A stretch of DNA of 64,000 nt from Chlorops oryzae (GCA_020466095.1 CM035806.1:14496224-14560223); one strand, 5' to 3'. Shown: positions 23,060-34,834, counted from the first letter of the stretch. Notes: generated by a model from the letters alone, not told the origin. Numbers and translations: made by a program.

Positions 23060-26000
23060 CATGAGTAAGAACATATTCGAGAATGGACCGGATCGGACCA
23101 TTTTTAAGGGTGCCTCCAGTACAAGGTCTGTATATAAAATCCAAAATCTGCTCTAAACCGAAATTTTCAGATATTTTGATGAAAATTGATATGTGGACGT
23201 GTTTCCGGGTAATAAATGTGATTTCGAAAAAATTTAAAAATTGGGCGTGGCACAAGGGCGTTTTTCGAAAATTGTCTGCTACACCTGAAAATCAAATGGG
23301 AATTGAACGAAATTTGGCATGAATGCTTCCTCATATAGCCTCTAAAGCTAAGAACAAGTTCGAGAATGGACCCGATGGACCATTTTAGGGGTGCCTTCAG
23401 TACTAGGGTCTGTTATGAAAATCCCAAAAACTGCTCTAAAACCGAAGTTTTTCAAGATATTTTGATAAAAAATATTTAAAGGAAATCAATCTGATTTCCG
23501 AAAGTTGGAAAAGTGGGCGTGGCAGAAGGGCGTTTTTCGAAAATTGTCTGCTACACCTGAAAATCAAATGGGAATTGAACGAAATTTGGCATGTATGCTT
23601 CCTCTATAGCCTCTAAAGCTAGGAACAAGTTCGAGAATGGACCCGATCGGACCATTTTAGGGGTACCTTCAGTACTAGGGGCTGTTATGAAAATCACAAA
23701 AACTGCTCTAAAACCGAAGTTTTTCAAGATATTTTGATAAAAAATATTTGAAGGAAATCAATCTGATTTCGAAAGTTGGAAAAGTGGGCGTGGCAGAAGG
23801 GCGGTTTTCGAAAATTGTCTGCTACACCTGAAAATCAAATGGGAATTGAACGAAATTTGGCATGTATGCTTCCTCTATAGCCTCTAAAGCTAAGAACAAG
23901 TTCGAGAATGGACCCGATTGGACCATTTTAGGGGTACCTTCAGTACTAAGGGTCTGTTATGAAAATCACAAAAACTGCTCTAAAACCGAAGTTTTTCAAG
24001 ATATTTTGATAAAAAATATTTAAAGGAAATCAATCTGATTTATGAAAGTTGGAAAAGTGGGCGTGGCAGAAGGGCGTTTTTCGAAATTTGTCTGCTACAC
24101 CTGAAAATCAAATGGGAATTGAACGAAATTTGGAATGTATGCTTCCTCTATAGCCTCTAAAGCTAAGAACAAGTTCGAGAATGGAACTCGGACTATTTTA
24201 GGGGTGCCTTCAGTACTAGGGTCTGTTATGAAAATCACAAAAACTGCTCTAAAACCGAAGTTTTTCAAGATATTTTGATGAAAAATATTTAAAGGAAATC
24301 AATCTGATTTCCGAAAGTTGGAAAAGTGGGCGTGGCAGAAGGCGTTTTTCGAAAATTGTCTGCTACACCTGAAAATCAAATGGGAATTGAACGAAATTTG
24401 GCATGTATGCTTCCTCTATAGCCTCTAAAGCTAAGAACAAGTTCGAGAATGGAACTCGGACCATTTTAGGGGTGCCTTCAGTACTAGGGTCTGTTATGAA
24501 AATCACAAAAACTGCTCTAAAACCGAAGTTTTTCAAGATATTTTGATGAAAAATATTTGAAGGAAATCAATCTGATTTATGAAAGTTGGAAAAGTGGGCG
24601 TGGCAGAAGGGCGTTTTTCGAAATTTGTCTGCTACACCTGAAAATCAAATGGGAATTGAACGAAATTTGGAATGTATGCTTCCTCTATAGCCTCTAAAGC
24701 TAAGAACAAGTTCGAGAATGGACCCGATTGGACCATTTTAGGGGTACCTTCAGTACTAGGGTCTGTTATGAAAATCACAAAAACTGCTCTAAAACCGAAG
24801 TTTTTCAAGATATTTTGATGAAAAATATTTAAAGGAAATCAATCTGATTTCCGAAAGTTGGAAAAGTGGGCGTGGCAGAAGGTCGTTTTTCGAAAATTGT
24901 CTGCTACACCTGAAAATCAAATGGGAATTGAACGAAATTTGGAATGTATGCTTCCTCTATAGCCTCTAAAGCTAAGAACAAGTTCGAGAATGGACCCGAT
25001 TGGACCATTTTAGGGGTACCTTCAGTACTAAGGTCTGTTATGAAAATCCCAAAAACTGCTCTAAAACCGAAGTTTTTCAAGATATTTTGATAAAAAATAT
25101 TTAAAGGAAATTAATCTGATTTCCGAAAGTTGGAAAAGTGGGCGTGGCAGAAGGGCGTTTTTCGAAAATTGTCTGCTACACCTGAAAATCAAATGGGAAT
25201 TGAACGAAATTTGGCATGTATGCTTCCTCTATAGCCTCTAAAGCTAAGAACAAGTTCGAGAATGGAACTCGGACCATTTTAGGGGTGCCTTCAGTACTAG
25301 GGTCTGTTATGAAAATCACAAAAACTGCTCTAAAACCGAAGTTTTTCAAGATATTTTGATGAAAAAATATTTAAAGGAAATTAATCTGATTTCCGAAAGT
25401 TGGAAAAGTGGGCGTGGCAGAAGGGCGTTTTTCGAAAATTGTCTGCTACACCTGAAAATCAAATGGGAATTGAACGAAATTTGGCATGTATGCTTCCTCT
25501 ATAGCCTCTAAAGCTAAGAACAAGTTCGAGAATGGAACTCGGACCATTTTAGGGGTGCCTTCAGTACTAGGGTCTGTTATGAAAATCACAAAAACTGCTC
25601 TAAAACCGAAAGTTTTTCAAGGATATTTTGATGAAAAAATATTTAAAGGAAATTAATCTGATTTCCGAAAGTTGGAAAAGTGGGCGTGGCAGAAGGGCGT
25701 TTTTCGAAATATTGTCTGCTACACCTGAAAATCAAGATGGGAATTGAACGAAATTTGGCATGTATGCTTCCTCTATAGCCTCTAAAGCTAAGAACAAGTT
25801 CGAGAATGGAACTCGGACCATTTTAGGGGTGCCTTCAGTACTAGGGGCTGTTATGAAAATCACAAAAACTGCTCTAAAACCGAAGTTTTTCAAGATATTT
25901 TGATGAAAAATATTTAAAGGAAATTAATCTGATTTCCGAAAGTTGGAAAAGTGGGCGTGGCAGAAGAGCGTTTTTCGAAAATTGTCTGCTACACCTGAAA

Positions 26001-27735
26001 ATCAGATGGGAATTGAACGAAATTTGGCATGTATGCTTCCTCTATAGCCTCTAAAGCTAAGAACAAGTTCGAGAATGGAACTCGGACCATTTTAGGGGTG
26101 CCTTCAGTACTAGGGCTGTTATGAAAATCACAAAAACTGCTCTAAAACCGAAGTTTTTCAAGATATTTTGATGAAAAATATTTAAAGGAAATTAATCTGA
26201 TTTCCGAAAGTTGGAAAAGTGGGCGTGGCAGAAGGTCGTTTTTCGAAAATTGTCTGCTACACCTGAAAATCAGATGGGAATTGAACGAAATTTGGAATGT
26301 ATGCTTCCTCTATAGCCTCTAAAGCTAAGAACAAGTTCGAGAATGGACCCGATCGGACCGTTTTAGGGGTACCTTCAGTGCTAGGGTCTGTTATGAAAAT
26401 TACAAAAACTGCTCTATAACCGAAGTTTTTCAAGATATTTTGATAAAAAATATTTAAAGGAAATTAATCCGATTTCCGAAAGTTGGAAAAGTGGGCGTGG
26501 CAGAAGGGCGTTTTTCGAAAATTGTCTGCTACACCTGAAAATCAGATGGGAATTGAACGAAATTTGGCATGTATGCTTCCTCTATAGCCTCTAAAGCTAA
26601 GAACAAGTTCGAGAATGGAACTCGGACCATTTTAGGGGTGCCTTCAGTACTAGGGGCTGTTATGAAAATCACAAAAACTGCTCTAAAACCGAAGTTTTTC
26701 AAGATATTTTGATGAAAAATATTTAAAGGAAATTAATCTGATTTCCGAAAGTTGGAAAAGTGGGCGTGGCAGAAGGTCGTTTTTCGAAAATTGTCTGCTA
26801 CACCTGAAAATCAGATGGGAATTGAACGAAATTTGGCATGTATGCTTCCTCTATAGCCTCTAAAGCTAAGAACAAGTTCGAGAATGGAACTCGGACCATT
26901 TTAGGGGTGCCTTCAGTACTAGGGGCTGTTATGAAAATCACAAAAACTGCTCTAAAACCGAAATTTTTCAGGATATTTTGATGAAAAATATTTAAAGGAA
27001 ATTAATCTGATTTCCGAAAGTTGGAAAAGTGGGCGTGGCAGAAGGCGTTTTTCGAAAATTGTCTGCTACACCTGAAAATCAATGGGAATTGAACGAAATT
27101 TGGAATGTATGCTTCCTCTATAGCCTCTAAAGCTAAGAACAAGTTCGAGAATGGACCCATCGGACCAGTTTTAGGGGTACCTTCAGTACTAGGGTCTGTT
27201 ATGAAAATTACAAAAACTGCTCTATAACCGAAGTTTTTCAAGATATTTTGATAAAAAATATTTAAAGGAAATTAATCCGATTTCCGAAAGTTGGAAAAGT
27301 GGGCGTGGCAGAAGGGCGTTTTTCGAAAATTGTCTGCTACACCTGAAAATCAGATGGGAATTGAACGAAATTTGGCATGTATGCTTCCTCTATAGCCTCT
27401 AAAGCTAAGAACAAGTTCGAGAATGGAACTCGGACCATTTTAGGGGTGCCTTCAGTACTAGGGGCTGTTATGAAAATCACAAAAACTGCTCTAAAACCGA
27501 AGTTTTTCAAGATATTTTGATGAAAAATATTTAAAGGAAATTAATCTGATTTCCGAAAGTTGGAAAAGTGGGCGTGGCAGAAGGTCGTTTTTCGAAAATT
27601 GTCTGCTACACCTGAAAATCAGATGGGAATTGAACGAAATTTGGAATGTATGCTTCCTCTATAGCCTCTAAAGCTAAGAACAAGTTCGAGAATGGACCCG
27701 ATCGGACCATTTTAGGGGTACCTCCAGTACTAGGG
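23060..27735 (+). repeat. Satellite-like tandem array, about 270-bp unit, 17 copies, with higher-order structure
   Basis: GGGCGTGGC starts at 23243, 23515, 23786, 24059, 24328, 24596, 24868, 25140, 25410, 25682, 25953, 26221, 26493, 26762, 27031, 27301 and 27570, spacing 268-273. Each unit also has GTCTGCTACACCTGAAAATCA, GCTTCCTCTATAGCCTCTAAAG and CAGTACTAGGG. Two sub-types alternate: one with GACCCGAT.GGACCATTTTAGGGGTACC and one with GAACTCGGACCATTTTAGGGGTGCC. Units 26221, 26493 and 26762 match 27031, 27301 and 27570 (three-unit, about 809-bp period), and 24059/24328 match 24596/24868 (two-unit). Open frames in the array are not genes. Confidence 0.93.
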
Positions 27736-28027
27736 TCTGTCAAAAAATTCCGAAAGCTGCCAAAAGGTGGGAGTTTGTCGATATATTTCAACGAAATTTG
27801 CAATTTGAGCTTATATTATATTTAAGTTTCTGATAAAATGTCACAAAATTTGAAAACTGGGCGTGTCAAAAGGTCGGGTTGCTTCAAAAAAAAATTTGAA
27901 CAAAAATCGGAATATGACGCCCTTAATGGGCTTAAAAATCTCCGAAATACTTCGTATTAATGTTAGTGGTGTTGAGGCCTGTTTTAAAAAATGTTCAAAC
28001 ATGCATGTTTCTGCCGGGTATTTTATT

Positions 28028-28060
28028 GTCAGGCTCGCCTGACTATAACAGCCTTACTTG
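28028..28060 (+). other. Terminal hairpin and 3' end of the family 1 element
   Basis: GTCAGGC-TC-GCCTGAC is a 7-bp stem with a 2-nt loop, followed by TATAACAGCCTTACTTG. The same end, with one base changed, is at 29611-29643, and in complement at 6164-6196. Confidence 0.8.
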
Positions 28061-29047
28061 TTTTTTATGAAATTCGTGTGTCACATCGACTTTTTTGCTC
28101 TCTCTCTCGCTCTCTCTAACGTACGTAATTATGTATGTATGTTCATGCTAAAAGCGGTATTCCCGGTTAGTTTGTGCACTGTTAACGTTTGCGATTTGAG
28201 GAGTTTAGAAAATTTAAGGAAAAAGGGAGAAATTAAGAAGAACTTGAAAAAGGTGTGTTGGTCTTGGTTAATCTTTGGCAAAATCGTATGCCATAGCCTA
28301 CTCGACCGTTTGAACAGTAAAAAAAAAAACCTAAGAAGCGAACGTCCTTATAGAGTTTTTTTTTCCCCCAAAACTAATGACCATTTTTTGAACAAAAATT
28401 TTGTTTGAACTTGTAAACATGCCTATTGATGTGACTATTTAAATCAAATAAAGCAAATTAAACATACAAAAGTTGAGACTAGATTGTGAGAACAACCTTA
28501 GAATTATGAATGGGATCTGCGAAAATTAGTTCACCGCATCCAGACTCTGCTGTATAACTTTTCTCGTTGGACCGAGCTTTATATGAACACTTAGCATCGA
28601 AAATCTTAAACTAGATAATTAATATTCAAATTAAATAACAAAAAAGTTCGTGACAAAAGCTTAAATTTACTATAAAAATTAATTGAATCGATCGATTCCA
28701 AATCAACCTCATAAGGAGGGCTCGGGAAAAAAATGAAGTAAAAATGACGAAAATTCATTGAAACCAATGAAAAAATGCTGCTAAAGTCCCCAAAATCATT
28801 CCTCTGAAAACTGCCTGTCAGGTTGTTGTTTTATGGTTTAAAACTAATTAAAAATATTGGACTTTGAGGGGAATTCTTCATATTCATCGCGATTGAATGC
28901 AATCGAATGCAAGAAAATGTTAATAAAATAGGCAAAAAAAAATATTATTTCAAATGAATTTTTGGCCATTAGGCAAAGATTTTAAGGACGCATCAATTCG
29001 AAGAATGAAGATTTCAGCGGCGTTTTTTACTTGATTTTTATACCCGA
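28061..29047. other. AT-rich DNA, no gene recognised
   Basis: Begins with a short CTCTCTCTCGCTCTC run (28098-28118). A 116-residue frame at 28058-28408 has no recognisable features. No other element was found. Confidence 0.55.
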
Positions 29048-29643
29048 TTTTTGGACCCGATCGGACCATTTTTAGGGGTACCTCCAGTACTATGGTCTGT
29101 TACGAAAACAATAAAAACTGCTCTAAAATCGGAGTTTTTCAAGATATTTTGATGAAATTTGGTATTTGAACATGTTTAAAGGCAATTACTATGAATTCAA
29201 AAAATTGGAAAAGTGGGCGTGGCAGAAGGGCGTTTTTTGAAAATTCTCTCCTACACCCGAAATTCAAATGGGACTTGAACGAAAGTTGGACACTTATGCC
29301 TCGTATGTAGCCACAAACATTTTTTGGGCGGTCCATTATTAAGGGTACCTCCAGTACTAGGGTCTGTCACAGAAATCTCAAAAGTGCCCCAAAATCGGAT
29401 TTTTTCGAAATATTCCACTGAAACTTAGAATTAGAGGGTATATCTAAGCCTCCGATTAGAATTCAAAAAAATTGGAAATGTGGGCGTGGCAAAGGGGCAG
29501 TTTTTATAAAGAAATTTAACAAAAGTCGGTTTGGGGGTCCCTTATGGCCTTAAACACTTCTTGATATTAAAAATTATTTGAACAAATGTGTCTGTGTCGG
29601 GTATTCTATTGTCAGGCTCGCCTGACTATAACACCCTTACTTG
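29048..29643 (+). mobile_element. Helitron-like element, family 1, 5'-truncated copy
   Basis: It begins inside a repeat unit (GGACCCGATCGGACCATTTTTAGGGG at 29055), holds two GGGCGTGGC boxes (29216 and 29483) and ends in the hairpin GTCAGGCTCGCCTGAC (29611-29626) plus TATAACACCCTTACTTG. It shows the unamplified order of units for this family. Confidence 0.75.
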
Positions 29644-31541
29644 TTTTTTCTAATTTCTAGTGCATTTTTTCCGAGGCCTACTGGAAAATAATTTTTCAGG
29701 ACTCATATATAAACTGCTTCATGCTCAAACCAATGACTTTTGAAGGACTTTATTAAAGCCGACACTTTCCCCAACTTTCCACTTAAAGGACCTTTTATCA
29801 AAAAGAAAAAGATATATGAAAAATTTACTTGAGAGGTTTTTCCGAAACGATCAACTTTATGACACATAGAAAGGAACATGGATTCTAAATGAACAAAAAA
29901 CTAAGGATTTGCTGGTCAAAAATTTGAAAACTTGTACAAGGTTTTTAAATGATTTATTCAATTTGTGAGATAAAACTTCCTAAATGATTCTTTATTGTTT
30001 AAGAAGAAACAAATTCGCTGGGCATTTTAAAGCCGTACATTTTAGGTGTCCTTTGTAACTGTTCTTAAATTTTTTTCGCGAAAAAGATCAGAAAAATGTT
30101 AGTGCATTATTAATCACATTTTAAGACGATTTCCTACACGATAAATTTAATCGAGGAACAGTAGCAAACGACGGATCTACATTATGAAGACTTCAAAGTG
30201 AACAGAACTCTTAAGGTGGCCAATTTCGGGTCACCTGGCTTAAAAATTTTTGAACCCCAAAATCTTTCGAATAACAAAGAGGTTCAAAGGTTGATTTCAT
30301 TCTAATTTTGGGTGAGGATTTAACTTCCTAATGATCTTTATTTCTTCACATGGAAGAAATACAACATTTTACAGAGCTGGAGAGTTTTCGGAAAGCCAAT
30401 ATCATTTTGGAGTGTCCTTTTAATAGATTCTTTGAAGGATTTGAATTTTCGAGCAATAAAAAGATTTTCTCAGTACAAAATAGATTAAGTTCTCTAGTAA
30501 AAAAAAAAAAACGATTGTTCTCAGTACAAAATAGATTAAGTTCATCTAGATAAATATAGTAATAGAACAAAATATAACGATTTGGTTTCTGACAAGAATT
30601 CGATGATCATTTATATCGAGATAAATTTACTAGTTAAAGGGATAGACGGCTTTAAGAAATCGTAGCAAAGGACTTGTATATGGCATAAGGCATAATCGCG
30701 TTGAAAGGCATTTGAGGCATTAAAGGAATTTTGTGGTTTTTGAGGCAGTTGAACATCCTCATCGAATTTCGAAGGGAAGAGTTATCTCTTTACGAATTTT
30801 TGAATTAACATTTTTCAAATCCGATAAAACTTCAAATAGACCATGGAAATACTTTTCACTCCAAAGAGTCTCAGGACATACATATATATATATATGTATG
30901 TATAAATAAATGGGAGAAAAATGGCAATCCCTGGGCTAAATGGAATCTGCTTTTGAAGCTAATCATTTCTACACATATTATACATACATATATGTATGTA
31001 TATGGTATGGTCAATCTCTTATTGCTTTTGGACACTATCTCTACATATGCACCTTTGGGTATTGCCGATTTGTCACTACATTTGAAATGACACATACCAA
31101 ATCTCAACCAGCGTTTGCTGTAATCCACTGGTCCCTATAATTTCGAATTCGAACTTAAGCAAAGCATGGAACAAGTGACTTCCTACACACAAACGGTCGG
31201 ATGCACAGATTGACAACATAGCCTCCGAAACGCGAGACGTTCGAGTGTATATTAATATTTCGCAAAGCGATCCTACGGAGTTAAGCATCAAGAAGCCCAC
31301 TTTCGAGTTAAACTGCCCCATTTTACACATTTTACAATCACTAAAATTGGTATTTCTACCGCGCATATACAGAGCGGCGTCGTATGGAAGACATAAATGT
31401 ATATACTTACATACGTATATACTCGTATACTACGCACAGGGAGAAAGAGAAAACGTCAAAGCGAACGCGAAACAATTTCTGACACTGAGTGCTCCAAATG
31501 AATGCTCTACTCTACTCTAGCCGAGTGTCCCCCGTACCTCC
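29644..31541. other. AT-rich DNA with a small tandem duplication, no gene recognised
   Basis: Near 29705-29755, CTGCTTCATGCTCAAACCAATGACTT resembles the outer end of the inverted-repeat arm at 16106. At 30465-30543 the word TCTCAGTACAAAATAGATTAAGTTC is tandemly duplicated. TATG microsatellites lie at 30881-30903 and 30985-31002. Frames at 30871-31520 have no recognisable domain. Confidence 0.55.
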
Positions 31542-31542
31542 G

Positions 31543-31573
31543 ACCCCCCCCCCCCCCCCACCCCCTCCCTCCC
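31543..31573 (-). other. G-quadruplex-type motif (C-run on plus strand)
   Basis: A run of about 17 C followed by A, then CCCCC, CCC and CCC blocks separated by single T. The minus strand therefore has four or more closely spaced G runs (GGGAGGGAGGGGGTGGG), matching the usual G-quadruplex pattern. Confidence 0.75.
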
Positions 31574-33976
31574 TATCACTATCGCTGTGTTCCTTCTCGA
31601 CCACAGTAGAGAATAAAAATGAAGTGAAAATAAAATAAAATGAAATATTGAATAAAAAGAAAGAAAAAAAAATGGTGGTCGGTGGATGGGGGGAAAAAAT
31701 GGCAAAACGGCTCGATTGCTAGTAAAAGATGATGACGAGACGATGGCGTCTCATTATGATGCCCCCCTTTGTTCCGCATAAATGTTATTGTAAAAGTTAA
31801 AACGTCGTCGTCGTGAACGTCAGCATCGACAACATTTACGCATGCGCAAAACACATGTTGGGCTCGTTGTTGGGACAGACAGACAGACAGACAGGAGGAC
31901 GGACAGATGGACAGACAGACAGATGGACAAAGTTAACGGCGGACCGTGCTCAAATGGACTGACAGCGAAGCAAAGCAGACAACACTGACGAAATGTCTGA
32001 AAGCAGGGGGGAAAAACGATCATCATTGCACGACATAGTACGAGTAACTACCGCTGCAGGGCTGTTGTGGAAGCACTTCAATTCCATATAAACTAAGGCA
32101 AGCCATTGACGTTGGCTATGACTATGACTATGGCATTGGGCAATGGGAAATGGGAAATGGGCAAACGGCATTAATGGCAACATCAACATCAACAGCAAGA
32201 GCAAGATCAGTCTAAAAGCATTATCTGCAACTACAACGATTGCGTTGACTATGGCTGTAGATTTCGCTATGGCTATGTCGACGGCAACGTCTCTCATCAG
32301 GTTACGCTGGAAAGCAATAAACGTCAAAATGCAGCCCATTGCTGTCCATTTCATCAACGTGTGAAATAAATCACTCAAAGTGCTGAAGAAGATCCATTAA
32401 AATGAGACGAAAGCGCAGGCGCAGCCCAAAGTAGTCCGAAATGAAGTAAGTCAAAACAAAAAAAAAAAAAAAACAAAAAAGACAGAGACGCATGCGTCCA
32501 GCACTGCACTGGACAGAGTGGCATGGCGCGGCGTGGGGCGGCTTTGCACGGCATGGCATGGCATGGCATGGCGTGGCGTGGCGTGGCGTGGCGTGGCACG
32601 GAGCTATACAATCGCGTTGAAAATCAAGTTCGAATTTCGAAGTAACGACTGATGGCAGCAGCTCATGGCGCATGGGCAACGCACAAAATGTTCTGTGCCA
32701 TTGTTGCTCTTGCTGTTGTTGTAAATACCTGCTGCTTCTGTCGTTGCTTTTGTTGTCGCTGCTACTTGTACTGAATTGCGCATTGGGGAAAAATTCGCTT
32801 TTTGCACTTCGCTTCGATTCGATTCGATTTTACTGACGTTTTCTACCTTTGGGTGATTTTTGTGCTCCTTCTTTTTATTCTTGTTCTAAAACAAAAAAAC
32901 AACCTGTGCACTTGCTTGGCATATTACATGCTAAAAAAGTTCGTCATGACAGGACTGCGCGCTTTTGAGCGAACGAAGGAAGGCGTACGGCTATCTATCT
33001 CTCTGTCTGTCTGTCTGTCTGTCTTTCTCTCTGTCCACATGAACGGAATGTGTCTGCAGATGCACTTGGCACTGTGATGCAATGTGATTGCATGTTCGGA
33101 AAATGGACCACAAAATCAAATTATCTCTCTCTCTCTCTCTCTCACACACTTTGATCTTTAAGCATTCTAGTAGAAATCGATCGTGTTCAAAATATAAAAA
33201 AAAATTACTTAAAATCTAAAATAAAATTCTAATAATAACTAATAACTAAACACTCACCAACTCACTTAACAACAAACACCGTCGTACTGCAACATTTTAC
33301 GCGGTTAAAGATGCGATTCGAAATTTCAATCGATAAGTTATCGATGCTATCGGTTTTTGAATTTTTGCTTGAATTTGTATCTATTAAAGAAGGATGTTTT
33401 ATATGGGAGACTTTTTTGAACGGGTTAAAAGATAATAGCTACGAAAATGCGATGTCGACATCTTCGTTCGTCTTCATCGGATAAAGGAAATTCGTATTTT
33501 CACATCAAATAATGAATTTGAAAAAAATTTCCTCTTGAATTCGTGCACTGTGTGAATACTCTCATGTGCTGGCGATATTCACGGTCATCGCAATGTACAC
33601 ATCTGTGTGCTGTGCCTGTGTTATTTAATGGTATTCACATATGAGAGTAAAAATTCTCTTGTAGCTTGTAATAGATTTTTTTCACATAACGGATCGAAGA
33701 ACTATCTATCAGCGATCGGTGATGATTGAGCCGTGCCTATACGGCTTTATGTGTGCACACATTAGAACAAGAAAATTGATCTATGTACATATGTATGTAT
33801 GTGCAAAATAAGTAAGCAGTAGCGATGGCGTCTTGGAGCACTGTTTACAGTTTTATTGTCATGCGACTAAAATATTGCGCAGAACTATTTGGAAGTTGAA
33901 AAAGTAGAAAAAAAAGCATAGGGAAAAATGGAAATAGAAAATAATTTTTAAAAAAAAAAATATATATATATATAAG
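31574..33976. other. Low-complexity and microsatellite-rich DNA, no gene recognised
   Basis: Includes a (GACA/GATG)n run at 31875-31929, GGGAAATGG-type words near 32140-32160, an A run at 32458-32474, a pentamer tract (GGCATGGCATGGCGTGGCGT) at about 32519-32602, TTGTTG-type trinucleotides (32700-32770), (CTGT)n at about 33002-33022 and (TC)n at 33124-33143. Long frames on the minus strand (31950-32679) follow these simple repeats and are not convincing genes. Confidence 0.6.
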
Positions 33977-33978
33977 TA

Positions 33979-34168
33979 CAGTCGACTCTTGTTAATTCGA
34001 AAATCGAGGGACTCTTAAAATATTACGAATTATCGAGTGTTTGAATTAACGAGAGTCGATTGCATGAAGAGATTTTGTAGGGAACTCGTGACCCCTTTGA
34101 ATTATAGAAAGGTTCGAATTATAGAAAGGTTCGAATTATCGCAGGTTTGAATAAACGAGAGTCGACTG
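33979..34168. mobile_element. pogo-like MITE, 190 bp
   Basis: Left end CAGTCGACTCTTGTTAATTCG, right end CGAGAGTCGACTG after AATAAA, inverted relative to each other. TA lies on both sides (33977-33978, 34169-34170). CAGT ends, TA duplication and AATTCGA-type inner words fit the pogo/Tigger branch of Tc1/mariner elements. Internal GGTTCGAATTATAGAAA is duplicated in tandem. Confidence 0.82.
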
Positions 34169-34339
34169 TATTACTTTAAATCGAAGAATAGAATTCTGTT
34201 GCGATCAGTGATGGAAAAACTTTTGAAAATTCGCTAGGTCAAAGGTCAACCCAGACATTAAAAAAATTTTTTTACAGACTTTATTTGACTTTCTATTGCA
34301 TTCAATGGAAAATCGTTCAGGGCACATTAAAAAAGCAAA

Positions 34340-34514
34340 AAAAAAAAAAAATTCTTTCTTATATCTTTGGAGGAGTAAATTTGAGGGGGAATGGGTATAT
34401 GATCCGTACCCATAATATTCCTAACCCTATCTATTTAATAAAGGAGAATTTTTGCCTCGAGAAAAGTTAATTCCTTGGGAATTCATTCCTCCGGAATATT
34501 CAGAATCAGGCTGC
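34340..34514. mobile_element. CAGCCCGATT-family MITE, left end missing
   Basis: The right half matches the family members at 38340, 43085 and 51461: GGGTATATGATCC.TACCCATAAT, then CCTATCTATTTAATAAAGGAGAA, CTCGAGAAAAG, and the end GGAATATTCAGAATCAGGCTG at 34514. The left terminus is not recognisable. Confidence 0.65.
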
Positions 34515-34552
34515 ATAACGAAGAAGGAAAAGAAGACCGGAAAAAAAATTTA

Positions 34553-34710
34553 CTCTATCTTAAGCGGACACCTTTGGGACCGAAAAATATGTCCGCTTGA
34601 GAGGAAACTATTTGGGAAGCAGAAACGTTAGAGCTTTCCCAAAAAGTGTCCGTTTAAGAGTATGTAGTCTCCGCTTAAGAGGAGTCTCCGCAAGAAGAGA
34701 GAGTACACTG
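34553..34710. mobile_element. pogo-like MITE remnant, left tip lost
   Basis: CTCTATCTTAAGCGGACACC on the left pairs with CTCCGCAAGAAGAGAGAGTACACTG on the right, which ends in CACTG before TA at 34711. Internal TGTCCGCTTGAGAGG and TGTCCGTTTAAGAG words repeat the subterminal motif. The left CAGTGTA tip is absent. Confidence 0.6.
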
Positions 34711-34712
34711 TA

Positions 34713-34834
34713 TAGAGCGAAATCGTTATAAAGAGAAAAAAAAAGGCACTAAAAATGTAGCGAAAAAGCCTTAAAAATATTCGCTATAGAGAGAAATTCG
34801 TTATAGAGGAGTTTGTTAAACAGAGTTTCGACTG
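34713..34834. mobile_element. Second pogo-like MITE remnant abutting the first
   Basis: The right end is TAAACAGAGTTTCGACTG then TA (34835-34836). The left side starts inside the inverted repeat (AGAGCGAAATCGTTATAAAGAG), pairing with CGCTATAGAGAGAAATTCGTTATAGAGGAG. The left tip is missing at the junction with the previous element. Confidence 0.55.

Larger units (their letters stand above)
22878..28060 (+). mobile_element. Helitron-like element, family 1, expanded by an internal satellite array
   Basis: The left part (TGCGTTTG, AACATTCAGAACCATTCGA, ATGATCAGCGTTACCA at about 22952) is the complement of the right part of the copy at 6164-6876. The right end is hairpin GTCAGGCTCGCCTGAC (28028-28043) followed 17 nt later by CTTG at 28060, then T-rich DNA. 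Between them, one GGGCGTGGC-containing unit has been amplified to 17 copies, taking the element from about 0.7 to 5.2 kb. No protein-coding capacity is present. Terminal hairpin, no TIR and variable central repeats favour a Helitron/Helentron relative; the CTTG rather than CTRR end is a reservation. Confidence 0.68.

Noticed and set aside
27002..27803. Minus-strand frames in the 270-bp array (FVIFITDPSTEGTPKTG type)
   Set aside because: Not open across most units and explained by the satellite unit.
31820..32679. Minus-strand frames with Leu/Met- and Cys/His-rich stretches
   Set aside because: They arise from trinucleotide and TGGCR pentamer repeats.
33550..33650. Inverted pair GAATACTCTCATGTG / CACATATGAGAGT
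   Set aside because: Short and imperfect with no target-site duplication; may be chance.
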